Source of the DNA: Phytophthora sp. 'mugwort'
Taxonomy: Eukaryota > Oomycota > Peronosporomycetes > Peronosporales > Peronosporaceae
Direction: 5' to 3'
Length of the DNA: 64,000 nt
NCBI GenBank assembly: GCA_033558025.1
Contig: JAUCEF010000005.1
Location: forward strand, 930,001-994,000
This document shows positions 1 to 10,108 of the stretch, piece by piece. The first letter of the stretch is position 1, and each line of letters opens with the position of its first letter. A program made the translations under genes and the position numbers. Under the pieces are notes generated by a model, which did no database searches, was not told the origin of the DNA, and was given only the letters and a program-made list of their open reading frames with translations.

Positions 1-386
1 TGGTGTTAGCGCTGGAGTCGCCTTACATTTGACGCTCTCACGGGAGTTGGTCGGCTATCAAGTGTCCGTGCCAAATCGGCCGCAGTTAGGATCGATGCAG
101 TGGCGTGGGGGTCGCTATGTCGTGTCAAACTTTGTATGCTCTTGACCGCGAAAGGCGTTGTAAAGGTTGTGGTGGAGGCACGGTAACAGCATGTTGTGGT
201 GTGTTTGGCAGTCGGTAGATGTGGTTAGCGCGTTTGAAGGTCCGTTGGCGTTTCGGGTCTACCAGTACCTTGGACGAGTAGGTGGATATAGAAGCGGGTG
301 TGTAGCGGTACTTGAGGCCGCAGTATGTGTGATGAGCGCGTGGTGGCTTCTTGCCGTGTGTCGTTGTATGTGTTGTGAGAAATGCA

Positions 387-392
387 TTTTTT
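387..392 (+). other. T-run upstream of the tRNA (5T/6T polymorphism)
   Basis: Six T end 33 nt before tRNA copy 1; other copies have five. The length is polymorphic across the array and is partly linked to the 13-bp spacer indel. It could stop read-through from the preceding unit, though that is inference. Confidence 0.6.
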
Positions 393-431
393 CGACGACG
401 GTGTGGTGGGTAGCTTGTCGTGCTTCTCCTA

Positions 432-443
432 TAGCTCAGTTGG
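432..443 (+). promoter_or_regulatory. Internal pol III A box (copy 1, representative)
   Basis: TAGCTCAGTTGG matches the eukaryotic A-box consensus TRGCNNAGYNGG at every defined position. It spans tRNA positions 8-19 and I find it in every tRNA copy. Together with the B box it forms the type 2 internal promoter bound by TFIIIC. Confidence 0.9.
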
Positions 444-475
444 TAGAGCGTGCGGCTGTTAACCTCAAGGTCGCT

Positions 476-486
476 GGTTCAAACCC
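476..486 (+). promoter_or_regulatory. Internal pol III B box (copy 1, representative)
   Basis: GGTTCAAACCC lies in the T arm (tRNA positions 52-62) and fits GWTCRANNC. The A-to-B spacing is short because there is no intron and the variable loop has five bases. Confidence 0.9.
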
Positions 487-501
487 AGCTGGGAGAGCTT
501 C

Positions 502-505
502 TTTT
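502..505 (+). terminator. Pol III T4 terminator (copy 1, representative)
   Basis: Four T follow the discriminator base after a 4-nt trailer. The same tract sits at the same distance behind every tRNA copy except copy 21. A second T4 lies 109 nt after the tRNA end (606-609) and could act as a backup. Confidence 0.85.
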
Positions 506-609
506 GCGCCACGCACCATCAAATTACTGCCGTCGACTTGTCCTGCTTGTCACGCCTCTCTCGCGCTCTAGCACACAGTGCGCCCCTGACCCACTGCTTT
601 GCTGCTTTT

Positions 610-625
610 ACCAACCCACGTTGGT
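610..625 (+). other. Small perfect hairpin in the spacer (representative)
   Basis: ACCAAC and GTTGGT pair perfectly around a CCAC tetraloop, 113 nt after the tRNA end. It is unchanged in the copies I checked; the +130 T/G polymorphism falls just outside the stem. No function is evident. Confidence 0.5.
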
Positions 626-1170
626 GTCAACGAGATCGTTCTTCTACTAGACATGCTCAATCGGCACCGGGATTTCTGCTGCCGTCATGCATTTTCCGGC
701 TCGTTTACTGGCTTCGGTGGCTGGCCTCGATCCCGCTGATCGCTGCTGGTGTTAGCGCTGGAGTCGCCTTACATTTGACGCTCTCACGGGAGTTGGTCGG
801 CTATCAAGTGTCCGTGCCAAATCGGCCGCAGTTAGGATCGATGCAGTGGCGTGGGGGTCGCTATGTCGTGTCAAACTTTGTATGCTCTTGACCGCGAAAG
901 GCGTTGTAAAGGTTGTGGTGGAGGCACGGTAACAGCATGTTGTGGTGTGTTTGGCAGTCGGTAGATGTGGTTAGCGCGTTTGAAGGTCCGTTGGCGTTTC
1001 GGGTCTACCAGTACCTTGGACGAGTAGGTGGATATAGAAGCGGGTGTGTAGCGGTACGTGAGGCCGCAGTATGTGTGATGAGCGCGTGGTGGCTTCTTGC
1101 CGTGTGTCGTTGTATGTGTTGTGAGAAATGCATTTTTTCGACGACGGTGTGGTGGGTAGCTTGTCGTGCT

Positions 1171-1243
1171 TCTCCTATAGCTCAGTTGGTAGAGCGTGCG
1201 GCTGTTAACCTCAAGGTCGCTGGTTCAAACCCAGCTGGGAGAG
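1171..1243 (+). tRNA. tRNA-Asn-GTT: tRNA-Asn(GTT), copy 2
   Basis: Same tRNA as copy 1, 746 bp further on: long spacer, six T. Markers TGTCTAT, with the uncommon C at +279. Counterpart of copy 32. Confidence 0.97.
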
Positions 1244-1903
1244 CTTCTTTTGCGCCATGCACCATCAAATTACTGCCGTCGACTTGTCCTGCTTGTCACG
1301 CCTCTCTCGCGCTCTAGCACACAGTGCGCCCCTGACCCACTGCTTTGCTGCTTTTACCAACCCACGTTGGTGTCAACGAGATCGTTCTTCTACTAGACAT
1401 GCTCAATCGGCACCGGGATTTCTGCTGCCGTCATGCATTTTCCGGCTCGTTTACTGGCTTCGGTGGCTGGCCTCGATCCCGCTGATCGCTGCTGGTGTTA
1501 GCGCTGGAGTCGCCTTACATTCGACGCTCTCACGGGAGTTGGTCGGCTATCAAGTGTCCGTGCCAAATCGGCCGCAGTTAGGATCGATGCAGTGGCGTGG
1601 GGGTCGCTATGTTGAGTCAAACTTTGTATGCTCTTGACCGCGAAAGGCGTTGTAAAGGTTGTGGTGGAGGCACGGTAACAGCATGTTGTGGTGTGTTTGG
1701 CAGTCGGTAGATGTGGTTAGCGCGTTTGAAGGTCCGTTGGCCAGTACCTTGGACGAGTAGGTGGATATAGAAGCGGGTGTGTAGCGGTACGTGAGGCCGC
1801 AGTATGTGTGATGAGCGCGTGGTGGCTTCTTGCCGTGTGTCGTTGTATGTGTTGTGAGAAATGCATTTTTTCGACGACGGTGTGGTGGGTAGCTTGTCGT
1901 GCT

Positions 1904-1976
1904 TCTCCTATAGCTCAGTTGGTAGAGCGTGCGGCTGTTAACCTCAAGGTCGCTGGTTCAAACCCAGCTGGGAGAG
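1904..1976 (+). tRNA. tRNA-Asn-GTT: tRNA-Asn(GTT), copy 3
   Basis: Step 733 bp: short spacer but six T, a rare recombinant combination. Markers TGTTTAT. Counterpart of copy 33. Confidence 0.97.
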
Positions 1977-2635
1977 CTTCTTTTGCGCCATGCACCATCA
2001 AATTACTGCCGTCGACTTGTCCTGCTTGTCACGCCTCTCTCGCGCTCTAGCACACAGTGCGCCCCTGACCCACTGCTTTGCTGCTTTTACCAACCCACGT
2101 TGGTGTCAACGAGATCGTTCTTCTACTAGACATGCTCAATCGGCACCGGGATTTCTGCTGCCGTCATGCATTTTCCGGCTCGTTTACTGGCTTCGGTGGC
2201 TGGCCTCGATCCCGCTGATCGCTGCTGGTGTTAGCGCTGGAGTCGCCTTACATTTGACGCTCTCACGGGAGTTGGTCGGCTATCAAGTGTCCGTGCCAAA
2301 TCGGCCGCAGTTAGGATCGATGCAGTGGCGTGGGGGTCGCTATGTTGAGTCAAACTTTGTATGCTCTTGACCGCGAAAGGCGTTGTAAAGGTTGTGGTGG
2401 AGGCACGGTAACAGCATGTTGTGGTGTGTTTGGCAGTCGGTAGATGTGGTTAGCGCGTTTGAAGGTCCGTTGGCCAGTACCTTGGACGAGTAGGTGGATA
2501 TAGAAGCGGGTGTGTAGCGGTACGTGAGGCCGCAGTATGTGTGATGAGCGCGTGGTGGCTTCTTGCCGTGTGTCGTTGTATGTGTTGTGAGAAATGCATT
2601 TTTCGACGACGGTGTGGTGGGTAGCTTGTCGTGCT

Positions 2636-2708
2636 TCTCCTATAGCTCAGTTGGTAGAGCGTGCGGCTGTTAACCTCAAGGTCGCTGGTTCAAACCCAGC
2701 TGGGAGAG
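2636..2708 (+). tRNA. tRNA-Asn-GTT: tRNA-Asn(GTT), copy 4
   Basis: Step 732 bp: short spacer, five T. Markers TATTTAT; first copy with A at +52. Confidence 0.97.
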
Positions 2709-3380
2709 CTTCTTTTGCGCCATGCACCATCAAATTACTGCCGTCGACTTGTCCTGCTTATCACGCCTCTCTCGCGCTCTAGCACACAGTGCGCCCCTGA
2801 CCCACTGCTTTGCTGCTTTTACCAACCCACGTTGGTGTCAACGAGATCGTTCTTCTACTAGACATGCTCAATCGGCACCGGGATTTCTGCTGCCGTCATG
2901 CATTTTCCGGCTCGTTTACTGGCTTCGGTGGCTGGCCTCGATCCCGCTGATCGCTGCTGGTGTTAGCGCTGGAGTCGCCTTACATTTGACGCTCTCACGG
3001 GAGTTGGTCGGCTATCAAGTGTCCGTGCCAAATCGGCCGCAGTTAGGATCGATGCAGTGGCGTGGGGGTCGCTATGTTGAGTCAAACTTTGTATGCTCTT
3101 GACCGCGAAAGGCGTTGTAAAGGTTGTGGTGGAGGCACGGTAACAGCATGTTGTGGTGTGTTTGGCAGTCGGTAGATGTGGTTAGCGCGTTTGAAGGTCC
3201 GTTGGCGTTTCGGGTCTACCAGTACCTTGGACGAGTAGGTGGATATAGAAGCGGGTGTGTAGCGGTACGTGAGGCCGCAGTATGTGTGATGAGCGCGTGG
3301 TGGCTTCTTGCCGTGTGTCGTTGTATGTGTTGTGAGAAATGCATTTTTCGACGACGGTGTGGTGGGTAGCTTGTCGTGCT

Positions 3381-3453
3381 TCTCCTATAGCTCAGTTGGT
3401 AGAGCGTGCGGCTGTTAACCTCAAGGTCGCTGGTTCAAACCCAGCTGGGAGAG
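3381..3453 (+). tRNA. tRNA-Asn-GTT: tRNA-Asn(GTT), copy 5
   Basis: Step 745 bp: long spacer, five T. Markers TATTCTT. Confidence 0.97.
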
Positions 3454-4125
3454 CTTCTTTTGCGCCATGCACCATCAAATTACTGCCGTCGACTTGTCCT
3501 GCTTATCACGCCTCTCTCGCGCTCTAGCACACAGTGCGCCCCTGACCCACTGCTTTGCTGCTTTTACCAACCCACGTTGGTGTCAACGAGATCGTTCTTC
3601 TACTAGACATGCTCAATCGGCACCGGGATTTCTGCTGCCGTCATGCATTTTCCGGCTCGTTTACTGGCTTCGGTGGCTGGCCTCGATCCCGCTGATCGCT
3701 GCTGGTGTTAGCGCTGGAGTCGCCTTACATTTGACGCTCTCACGGGAGTTGGTCGGCTATCAAGTGTCCGTGCCAAATCGGCCGCAGTTAGGATCGATGC
3801 AGTGGCGTGGGGGTCGCTATGTCGTGTCAAACTTTGTATGCTCTTGACCGCGAAAGGCGTTGTAAAGGTTGTGGTGGAGGCACGGTAACAGCATGTTGTG
3901 GTGTGTTTGGCAGTCGGTAGATGTGGTTAGCGCGTTTGAAGGTCCGTTGGCGTTTCGGGTCTACCAGTACCTTGGACGAGTAGGTGGATATAGAAGCGGG
4001 TGTGTAGCGGTACGTGAGGCCGCAGTATGTGTGATGAGCGCGTGGTGGCTTCTTGCCGTGTGTCGTTGTATGTGTTGTGAGAAATGCATTTTTCGACGAC
4101 GGTGTGGTGGGTAGCTTGTCGTGCT

Positions 4126-4198
4126 TCTCCTATAGCTCAGTTGGTAGAGCGTGCGGCTGTTAACCTCAAGGTCGCTGGTTCAAACCCAGCTGGGAGAG
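4126..4198 (+). tRNA. tRNA-Asn-GTT: tRNA-Asn(GTT), copy 6
   Basis: Step 745 bp: long spacer, five T. Markers TATTTAT; differs from copies 5 and 7 at +370/+372. Confidence 0.97.
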
Positions 4199-4870
4199 CT
4201 TCTTTTGCGCCATGCACCATCAAATTACTGCCGTCGACTTGTCCTGCTTATCACGCCTCTCTCGCGCTCTAGCACACAGTGCGCCCCTGACCCACTGCTT
4301 TGCTGCTTTTACCAACCCACGTTGGTGTCAACGAGATCGTTCTTCTACTAGACATGCTCAATCGGCACCGGGATTTCTGCTGCCGTCATGCATTTTCCGG
4401 CTCGTTTACTGGCTTCGGTGGCTGGCCTCGATCCCGCTGATCGCTGCTGGTGTTAGCGCTGGAGTCGCCTTACATTTGACGCTCTCACGGGAGTTGGTCG
4501 GCTATCAAGTGTCCGTGCCAAATCGGCCGCAGTTAGGATCGATGCAGTGGCGTGGGGGTCGCTATGTTGAGTCAAACTTTGTATGCTCTTGACCGCGAAA
4601 GGCGTTGTAAAGGTTGTGGTGGAGGCACGGTAACAGCATGTTGTGGTGTGTTTGGCAGTCGGTAGATGTGGTTAGCGCGTTTGAAGGTCCGTTGGCGTTT
4701 CGGGTCTACCAGTACCTTGGACGAGTAGGTGGATATAGAAGCGGGTGTGTAGCGGTACGTGAGGCCGCAGTATGTGTGATGAGCGCGTGGTGGCTTCTTG
4801 CCGTGTGTCGTTGTATGTGTTGTGAGAAATGCATTTTTCGACGACGGTGTGGTGGGTAGCTTGTCGTGCT

Positions 4871-4943
4871 TCTCCTATAGCTCAGTTGGTAGAGCGTGCG
4901 GCTGTTAACCTCAAGGTCGCTGGTTCAAACCCAGCTGGGAGAG
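4871..4943 (+). tRNA. tRNA-Asn-GTT: tRNA-Asn(GTT), copy 7
   Basis: Step 745 bp: long spacer, five T. Markers TATTCTT, as copy 5. Confidence 0.97.
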
Positions 4944-5602
4944 CTTCTTTTGCGCCATGCACCATCAAATTACTGCCGTCGACTTGTCCTGCTTATCACG
5001 CCTCTCTCGCGCTCTAGCACACAGTGCGCCCCTGACCCACTGCTTTGCTGCTTTTACCAACCCACGTTGGTGTCAACGAGATCGTTCTTCTACTAGACAT
5101 GCTCAATCGGCACCGGGATTTCTGCTGCCGTCATGCATTTTCCGGCTCGTTTACTGGCTTCGGTGGCTGGCCTCGATCCCGCTGATCGCTGCTGGTGTTA
5201 GCGCTGGAGTCGCCTTACATTTGACGCTCTCACGGGAGTTGGTCGGCTATCAAGTGTCCGTGCCAAATCGGCCGCAGTTAGGATCGATGCAGTGGCGTGG
5301 GGGTCGCTATGTCGTGTCAAACTTTGTATGCTCTTGACCGCGAAAGGCGTTGTAAAGGTTGTGGTGGAGGCACGGTAACAGCATGTTGTGGTGTGTTTGG
5401 CAGTCGGTAGATGTGGTTAGCGCGTTTGAAGGTCCGTTGGCCAGTACCTTGGACGAGTAGGTGGATATAGAAGCGGGTGTGTAGCGGTACGTGAGGCCGC
5501 AGTATGTGTGATGAGCGCGTGGTGGCTTCTTGCCGTGTGTCGTTGTATGTGTTGTGAGAAATGCATTTTTCGACGACAGTGTGGTGGGTAGCTTGTCGTG
5601 CT

Positions 5603-5675
5603 TCTCCTATAGCTCAGTTGGTAGAGCGTGCGGCTGTTAACCTCAAGGTCGCTGGTTCAAACCCAGCTGGGAGAG
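5603..5675 (+). tRNA. tRNA-Asn-GTT: tRNA-Asn(GTT), copy 8
   Basis: Step 732 bp: short spacer, five T, A at -25. Markers CATTCTT. Confidence 0.97.
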
Positions 5676-6334
5676 CTTCTTTTGCGCCACGCACCATCAA
5701 ATTACTGCCGTCGACTTGTCCTGCTTATCACGCCTCTCTCGCGCTCTAGCACACAGTGCGCCCCTGACCCACTGCTTTGCTGCTTTTACCAACCCACGTT
5801 GGTGTCAACGAGATCGTTCTTCTACTAGACATGCTCAATCGGCACCGGGATTTCTGCTGCCGTCATGCATTTTCCGGCTCGTTTACTGGCTTCGGTGGCT
5901 GGCCTCGATCCCGCTGATCGCTGCTGGTGTTAGCGCTGGAGTCGCCTTACATTTGACGCTCTCACGGGAGTTGGTCGGCTATCAAGTGTCCGTGCCAAAT
6001 CGGCCGCAGTTAGGATCGATGCAGTGGCGTGGGGGTCGCTATGTCGTGTCAAACTTTGTATGCTCTTGACCGCGAAAGGCGTTGTAAAGGTTGTGGTGGA
6101 GGCACGGTAACAGCATGTTGTGGTGTGTTTGGCAGTCGGTAGATGTGGTTAGCGCGTTTGAAGGTCCGTTGGCCAGTACCTTGGACGAGTAGGTGGATAT
6201 AGAAGCGGGTGTGTAGCGGTACGTGAGGCCGCAGTATGTGTGATGAGCGCGTGGTGGCTTCTTGCCGTGTGTCGTTGTATGTGTTGTGAGAAATGCATTT
6301 TTCGGCGACAGTGTGGTGGGTAGCTTGTCGTGCT

Positions 6335-6407
6335 TCTCCTATAGCTCAGTTGGTAGAGCGTGCGGCTGTTAACCTCAAGGTCGCTGGTTCAAACCCAGCT
6401 GGGAGAG
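6335..6407 (+). tRNA. tRNA-Asn-GTT: tRNA-Asn(GTT), copy 9
   Basis: Step 732 bp: short spacer, five T, G at -30 and A at -25. Markers CGTTCTT. Last copy wholly inside the left higher-order block. Confidence 0.97.
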
Positions 6408-7066
6408 CTTCTTTTGCGCCACGCACCATCAAATTACTGCCGTCGACTTGTCCTGCTTGTCACGCCTCTCTCGCGCTCTAGCACACAGTGCGCCCCTGAC
6501 CCACTGCTTTGCTGCTTTTACCAACCCACGTTGGTGTCAACGAGATCGTTCTTCTACTAGACATGCTCAATCGGCACCGGGATTTCTGCTGCCGTCATGC
6601 ATTTTCCGGCTCGTTTACTGGCTTCGGTGGCTGGCCTCGATCCCGCTGATCGCTGCTGGTGTTAGCGCTGGAGTCGCCTTACATTTGACGCTCTCACGGG
6701 AGTTGGTCGGCTATCAAGTGTCCGTGCCAAATCGGCCGCAGTTAGGATCGATGCAGTGGCGTGGGGGTCGCTATGTCGTGTCAAACTTTGTATGCTCTTG
6801 ACCGCGAAAGGCGTTGTAAAGGTTGTGGTGGAGGCACGGTAACAGCATGTTGTGGTGTGTTTGGCAGTCGGTAGATGTGGTTAGCGCGTTTGAAGGTCCG
6901 TTGGCCAGTACCTTGGACGAGTAGGTGGATATAGAAGCGGGTGTGTAGCGGTACGTGAGGCCGCAGTATGTGTGATGAGCGCGTGGTGGCTTCTTGCCGT
7001 GTGTCGTTGTATGTGTTGTGAGAAATGCATTTTTCGACGACGGTGTGGTGGGTAGCTTGTCGTGCT

Positions 7067-7139
7067 TCTCCTATAGCTCAGTTGGTAGAGCGTGCGGCTG
7101 TTAACCTCAAGGTCGCTGGTTCAAACCCAGCTGGGAGAG
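7067..7139 (+). tRNA. tRNA-Asn-GTT: tRNA-Asn(GTT), copy 10
   Basis: Step 732 bp: short spacer, five T. Markers CGTCCTT, the same type as copy 43. Differs from copy 40 from 7042 onward. Confidence 0.97.
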
Positions 7140-7811
7140 CTTCTTTTGCGCCACGCACCATCAAATTACTGCCGTCGACTTGTCCTGCTTGTCACGCCTC
7201 TCTCGCGCTCTAGCACACAGTGCGCCCCTGACCCACTGCTTTGCTGCTTTTACCAACCCACGTTGGTGTCAACGAGATCGTTCTTCTACTAGACATGCTC
7301 AATCGGCACCGGGATTTCTGCTGCCGTCATGCATTTTCCGGCTCGTTTACTGGCTTCGGTGGCTGGCCTCGATCCCGCTGATCGCTGCTGGTGTTAGCGC
7401 TGGAGTCGCCTTACATTCGACGCTCTCACGGGAGTTGGTCGGCTATCAAGTGTCCGTGCCAAATCGGCCGCAGTTAGGATCGATGCAGTGGCGTGGGGGT
7501 CGCTATGTCGTGTCAAACTTTGTATGCTCTTGACCGCGAAAGGCGTTGTAAAGGTTGTGGTGGAGGCACGGTAACAGCATGTTGTGGTGTGTTTGGCAGT
7601 CGGTAGATGTGGTTAGCGCGTTTGAAGGTCCGTTGGCGTTTCGGGTCTACCAGTACCTTGGACGAGTAGGTGGATATAGAAGCGGGTGTGTAGCGGTACG
7701 TGAGGCCGCAGTATGTGTGATGAGCGCGTGGTGGCTTCTTGCCGTGTGTCGTTGTATGTGTTGTGAGAAATGCATTTTTCGACGACGGTGTGGTGGGTAG
7801 CTTGTCGTTCT

Positions 7812-7884
7812 TCTCCTATAGCTCAGTTGGTAGAGCGTGCGGCTGTTAACCTCAAGGTCGCTGGTTCAAACCCAGCTGGGAGAG
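7812..7884 (+). tRNA. tRNA-Asn-GTT: tRNA-Asn(GTT), copy 11
   Basis: Step 745 bp: long spacer, five T. The base at -3 is T instead of G, shared only with copy 42. Markers CGGCTAT, with the rare G at +130 and C at +279. Confidence 0.97.
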
Positions 7885-8557
7885 CTTCTTTTGCGCCACG
7901 CACCATCAAATTACTGCCGTCGACTTGTCCTGCTTGTCACGCCTCTCTCGCGCTCTAGCACACAGTGCGCCCCTGACCCACTGCTTTGCTGCTTTTACCA
8001 ACCCACGTTGGTGGCAACGAGATCGTTCTTCTACTAGACATGCTCAATCGGCACCGGGATTTCTGCTGCCGTCATGCATTTTCCGGCTCGTTTACTGGCT
8101 TCGGTGGCTGGCCTCGATCCCGCTGATCGCTGCTGGTGTTAGCGCTGGAGTCGCCTTACATTCGACGCTCTCACGGGAGTTGGTCGGCTATCAAGTGTCC
8201 GTGCCAAATCGGCCGCAGTTAGGATCGATGCAGTGGCGTGGGGGTCGCTATGTTGAGTCAAACTTTGTATGCTCTTGACCGCGAAAGGCGTTGTAAAGGT
8301 TGTGGTGGAGGCACGGTAACAGCATGTTGTGGTGTGTTTGGCAGTCGGTAGATGTGGTTAGCGCGTTTGAAGGTCCGTTGGCGTTTCGGGTCTACCAGTA
8401 CCTTGGACGAGTAGGTGGATATAGAAGCGGGTGTGTAGCGGTACGTGAGGCCGCAGTATGTGTGATGAGCGCGTGGTGGCTTCTTGCCGTGTGTCGTTGT
8501 ATGTGTTGTGAGAAATGCATTTTTTCGACGACGGTGTGGTGGGTAGCTTGTCGTGCT

Positions 8558-8630
8558 TCTCCTATAGCTCAGTTGGTAGAGCGTGCGGCTGTTAACCTCA
8601 AGGTCGCTGGTTCAAACCCAGCTGGGAGAG
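8558..8630 (+). tRNA. tRNA-Asn-GTT: tRNA-Asn(GTT), copy 12
   Basis: Step 746 bp: long spacer, six T. Markers TATTTAT. Confidence 0.97.
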
Positions 8631-9303
8631 CTTCTTTTGCGCCATGCACCATCAAATTACTGCCGTCGACTTGTCCTGCTTATCACGCCTCTCTCGCGCT
8701 CTAGCACACAGTGCGCCCCTGACCCACTGCTTTGCTGCTTTTACCAACCCACGTTGGTGTCAACGAGATCGTTCTTCTACTAGACATGCTCAATCGGCAC
8801 CGGGATTTCTGCTGCCGTCATGCATTTTCCGGCTCGTTTACTGGCTTCGGTGGCTGGCCTCGATCCCGCTGATCGCTGCTGGTGTTAGCGCTGGAGTCGC
8901 CTTACATTTGACGCTCTCACGGGAGTTGGTCGGCTATCAAGTGTCCGTGCCAAATCGGCCGCAGTTAGGATCGATGCAGTGGCGTGGGGGTCGCTATGTT
9001 GAGTCAAACTTTGTATGCTCTTGACCGCGAAAGGCGTTGTAAAGGTTGTGGTGGAGGCACGGTAACAGCATGTTGTGGTGTGTTTGGCAGTCGGTAGATG
9101 TGGTTAGCGCGTTTGAAGGTCCGTTGGCGTTTCGGGTCTACCAGTACCTTGGACGAGTAGGTGGATATAGAAGCGGGTGTGTAGCGGTACGTGAGGCCGC
9201 AGTATGTGTGATGAGCGCGTGGTGGCTTCTTGCCGTGTGTCGTTGTATGTGTTGTGAGAAATGCATTTTTTCGACGACGGTGTGGTGGGTAGCTTGTCGT
9301 GCT

Positions 9304-9376
9304 TCTCCTATAGCTCAGTTGGTAGAGCGTGCGGCTGTTAACCTCAAGGTCGCTGGTTCAAACCCAGCTGGGAGAG
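9304..9376 (+). tRNA. tRNA-Asn-GTT: tRNA-Asn(GTT), copy 13
   Basis: Step 746 bp: long spacer, six T. Markers CGTTCTT. First half of the first 1478-bp dimer. Confidence 0.97.
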
Positions 9377-10035
9377 CTTCTTTTGCGCCACGCACCATCA
9401 AATTACTGCCGTCGACTTGTCCTGCTTGTCACGCCTCTCTCGCGCTCTAGCACACAGTGCGCCCCTGACCCACTGCTTTGCTGCTTTTACCAACCCACGT
9501 TGGTGTCAACGAGATCGTTCTTCTACTAGACATGCTCAATCGGCACCGGGATTTCTGCTGCCGTCATGCATTTTCCGGCTCGTTTACTGGCTTCGGTGGC
9601 TGGCCTCGATCCCGCTGATCGCTGCTGGTGTTAGCGCTGGAGTCGCCTTACATTTGACGCTCTCACGGGAGTTGGTCGGCTATCAAGTGTCCGTGCCAAA
9701 TCGGCCGCAGTTAGGATCGATGCAGTGGCGTGGGGGTCGCTATGTCGTGTCAAACTTTGTATGCTCTTGACCGCGAAAGGCGTTGTAAAGGTTGTGGTGG
9801 AGGCACGGTAACAGCATGTTGTGGTGTGTTTGGCAGTCGGTAGATGTGGTTAGCGCGTTTGAAGGTCCGTTGGCCAGTACCTTGGACGAGTAGGTGGATA
9901 TAGAAGCGGGTGTGTAGCGGTACGTGAGGCCGCAGTATGTGTGATGAGCGCGTGGTGGCTTCTTGCCGTGTGTCGTTGTATGTGTTGTGAGAAATGCATT
10001 TTTCGACGACGGTGTGGTGGGTAGCTTGTCGTGCT

Positions 10036-10108
10036 TCTCCTATAGCTCAGTTGGTAGAGCGTGCGGCTGTTAACCTCAAGGTCGCTGGTTCAAACCCAGC
10101 TGGGAGAG
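10036..10108 (+). tRNA. tRNA-Asn-GTT: tRNA-Asn(GTT), copy 14
   Basis: Step 732 bp: short spacer, five T. Markers CGTTTAT. Second half of the first dimer. Confidence 0.97.

Larger units (their letters stand above)
425..497 (+). tRNA. tRNA-Asn-GTT: tRNA-Asn(GTT), copy 1
   Basis: The 73-nt gene folds as a complete cloverleaf. The acceptor stem TCTCCTA/TGGGAGA has seven pairs, one of them T-G. The D stem GCTC/GAGC closes an 8-nt loop, and the anticodon loop CTGTTAA reads GTT, so it decodes AAC and AAT. The variable loop is AGGTC and the T stem GCTGG/CCAGC is perfect. The discriminator is G and no CCA is encoded. The anticodon stem TGCGG/CCTCA has a C29-T41 mismatch, present in all copies. There is no intron. 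It is transcribed by pol III from internal A and B boxes, ending at the T4 tract at 502-505. Leading spacer: long form, six T, T at -113 (shared only with copies 29 and 31). Markers CGTTCTT. Confidence 0.97.
498..1170 (+). other. Representative inter-tRNA spacer (no gene seen)
   Basis: This is the 673-bp spacer between copies 1 and 2 and stands for all the others. After the terminator comes a pyrimidine-rich stretch of about 130 bases, then a 6-bp hairpin, then mixed sequence with a G5 tract (853-857), then about 300 bases strongly rich in G and T up to the next tRNA. I see no 5S rRNA, spliced-leader, snRNA or second tRNA. Open frames cross it but have no ATG-led, selectively maintained appearance. 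The + strand contains no run of four A, so the - strand has no simple pol III terminator. Confidence 0.8.
1..7041 (+). repeat. Higher-order repeat block, left copy
   Basis: The block holds copies 1-9 and the start of unit 10. Its sequence of spacer lengths and all SNP markers is reproduced in order at 22203-29243. The first difference is at 7042 (G here, A at 29244). The true left edge lies outside the window. I compared markers and selected stretches, not every base. Confidence 0.85.

Noticed and set aside
167..571. 134-codon frame (and its 62-, 80- and 81-codon relatives) running through the tRNA as a protein gene
   Set aside because: The frame is the translation of the tRNA and its spacer. 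It is broken or remade by the 13-bp indel and the 5T/6T run, usually begins at non-ATG codons, and the part across the tRNA is the familiar spurious peptide of tRNA genes.
450..650. 66-codon frame starting inside the tRNA
   Set aside because: It starts at a GTG within the tRNA and is open only because all units are nearly identical.
724..732. B-box match on the - strand with a T-arm-like stem (4 of 5 pairs)
   Set aside because: No A box, acceptor stem or anticodon arm lies at the right distance, and the - strand has no T4 terminator.
498..1170. 5S rRNA, spliced-leader or snRNA gene in the spacer, as in other tandem small-RNA arrays
   Set aside because: I find no recognisable 5S internal control region, spliced-leader motif or Sm site; this is a reading by eye, and an Rfam search would settle it.
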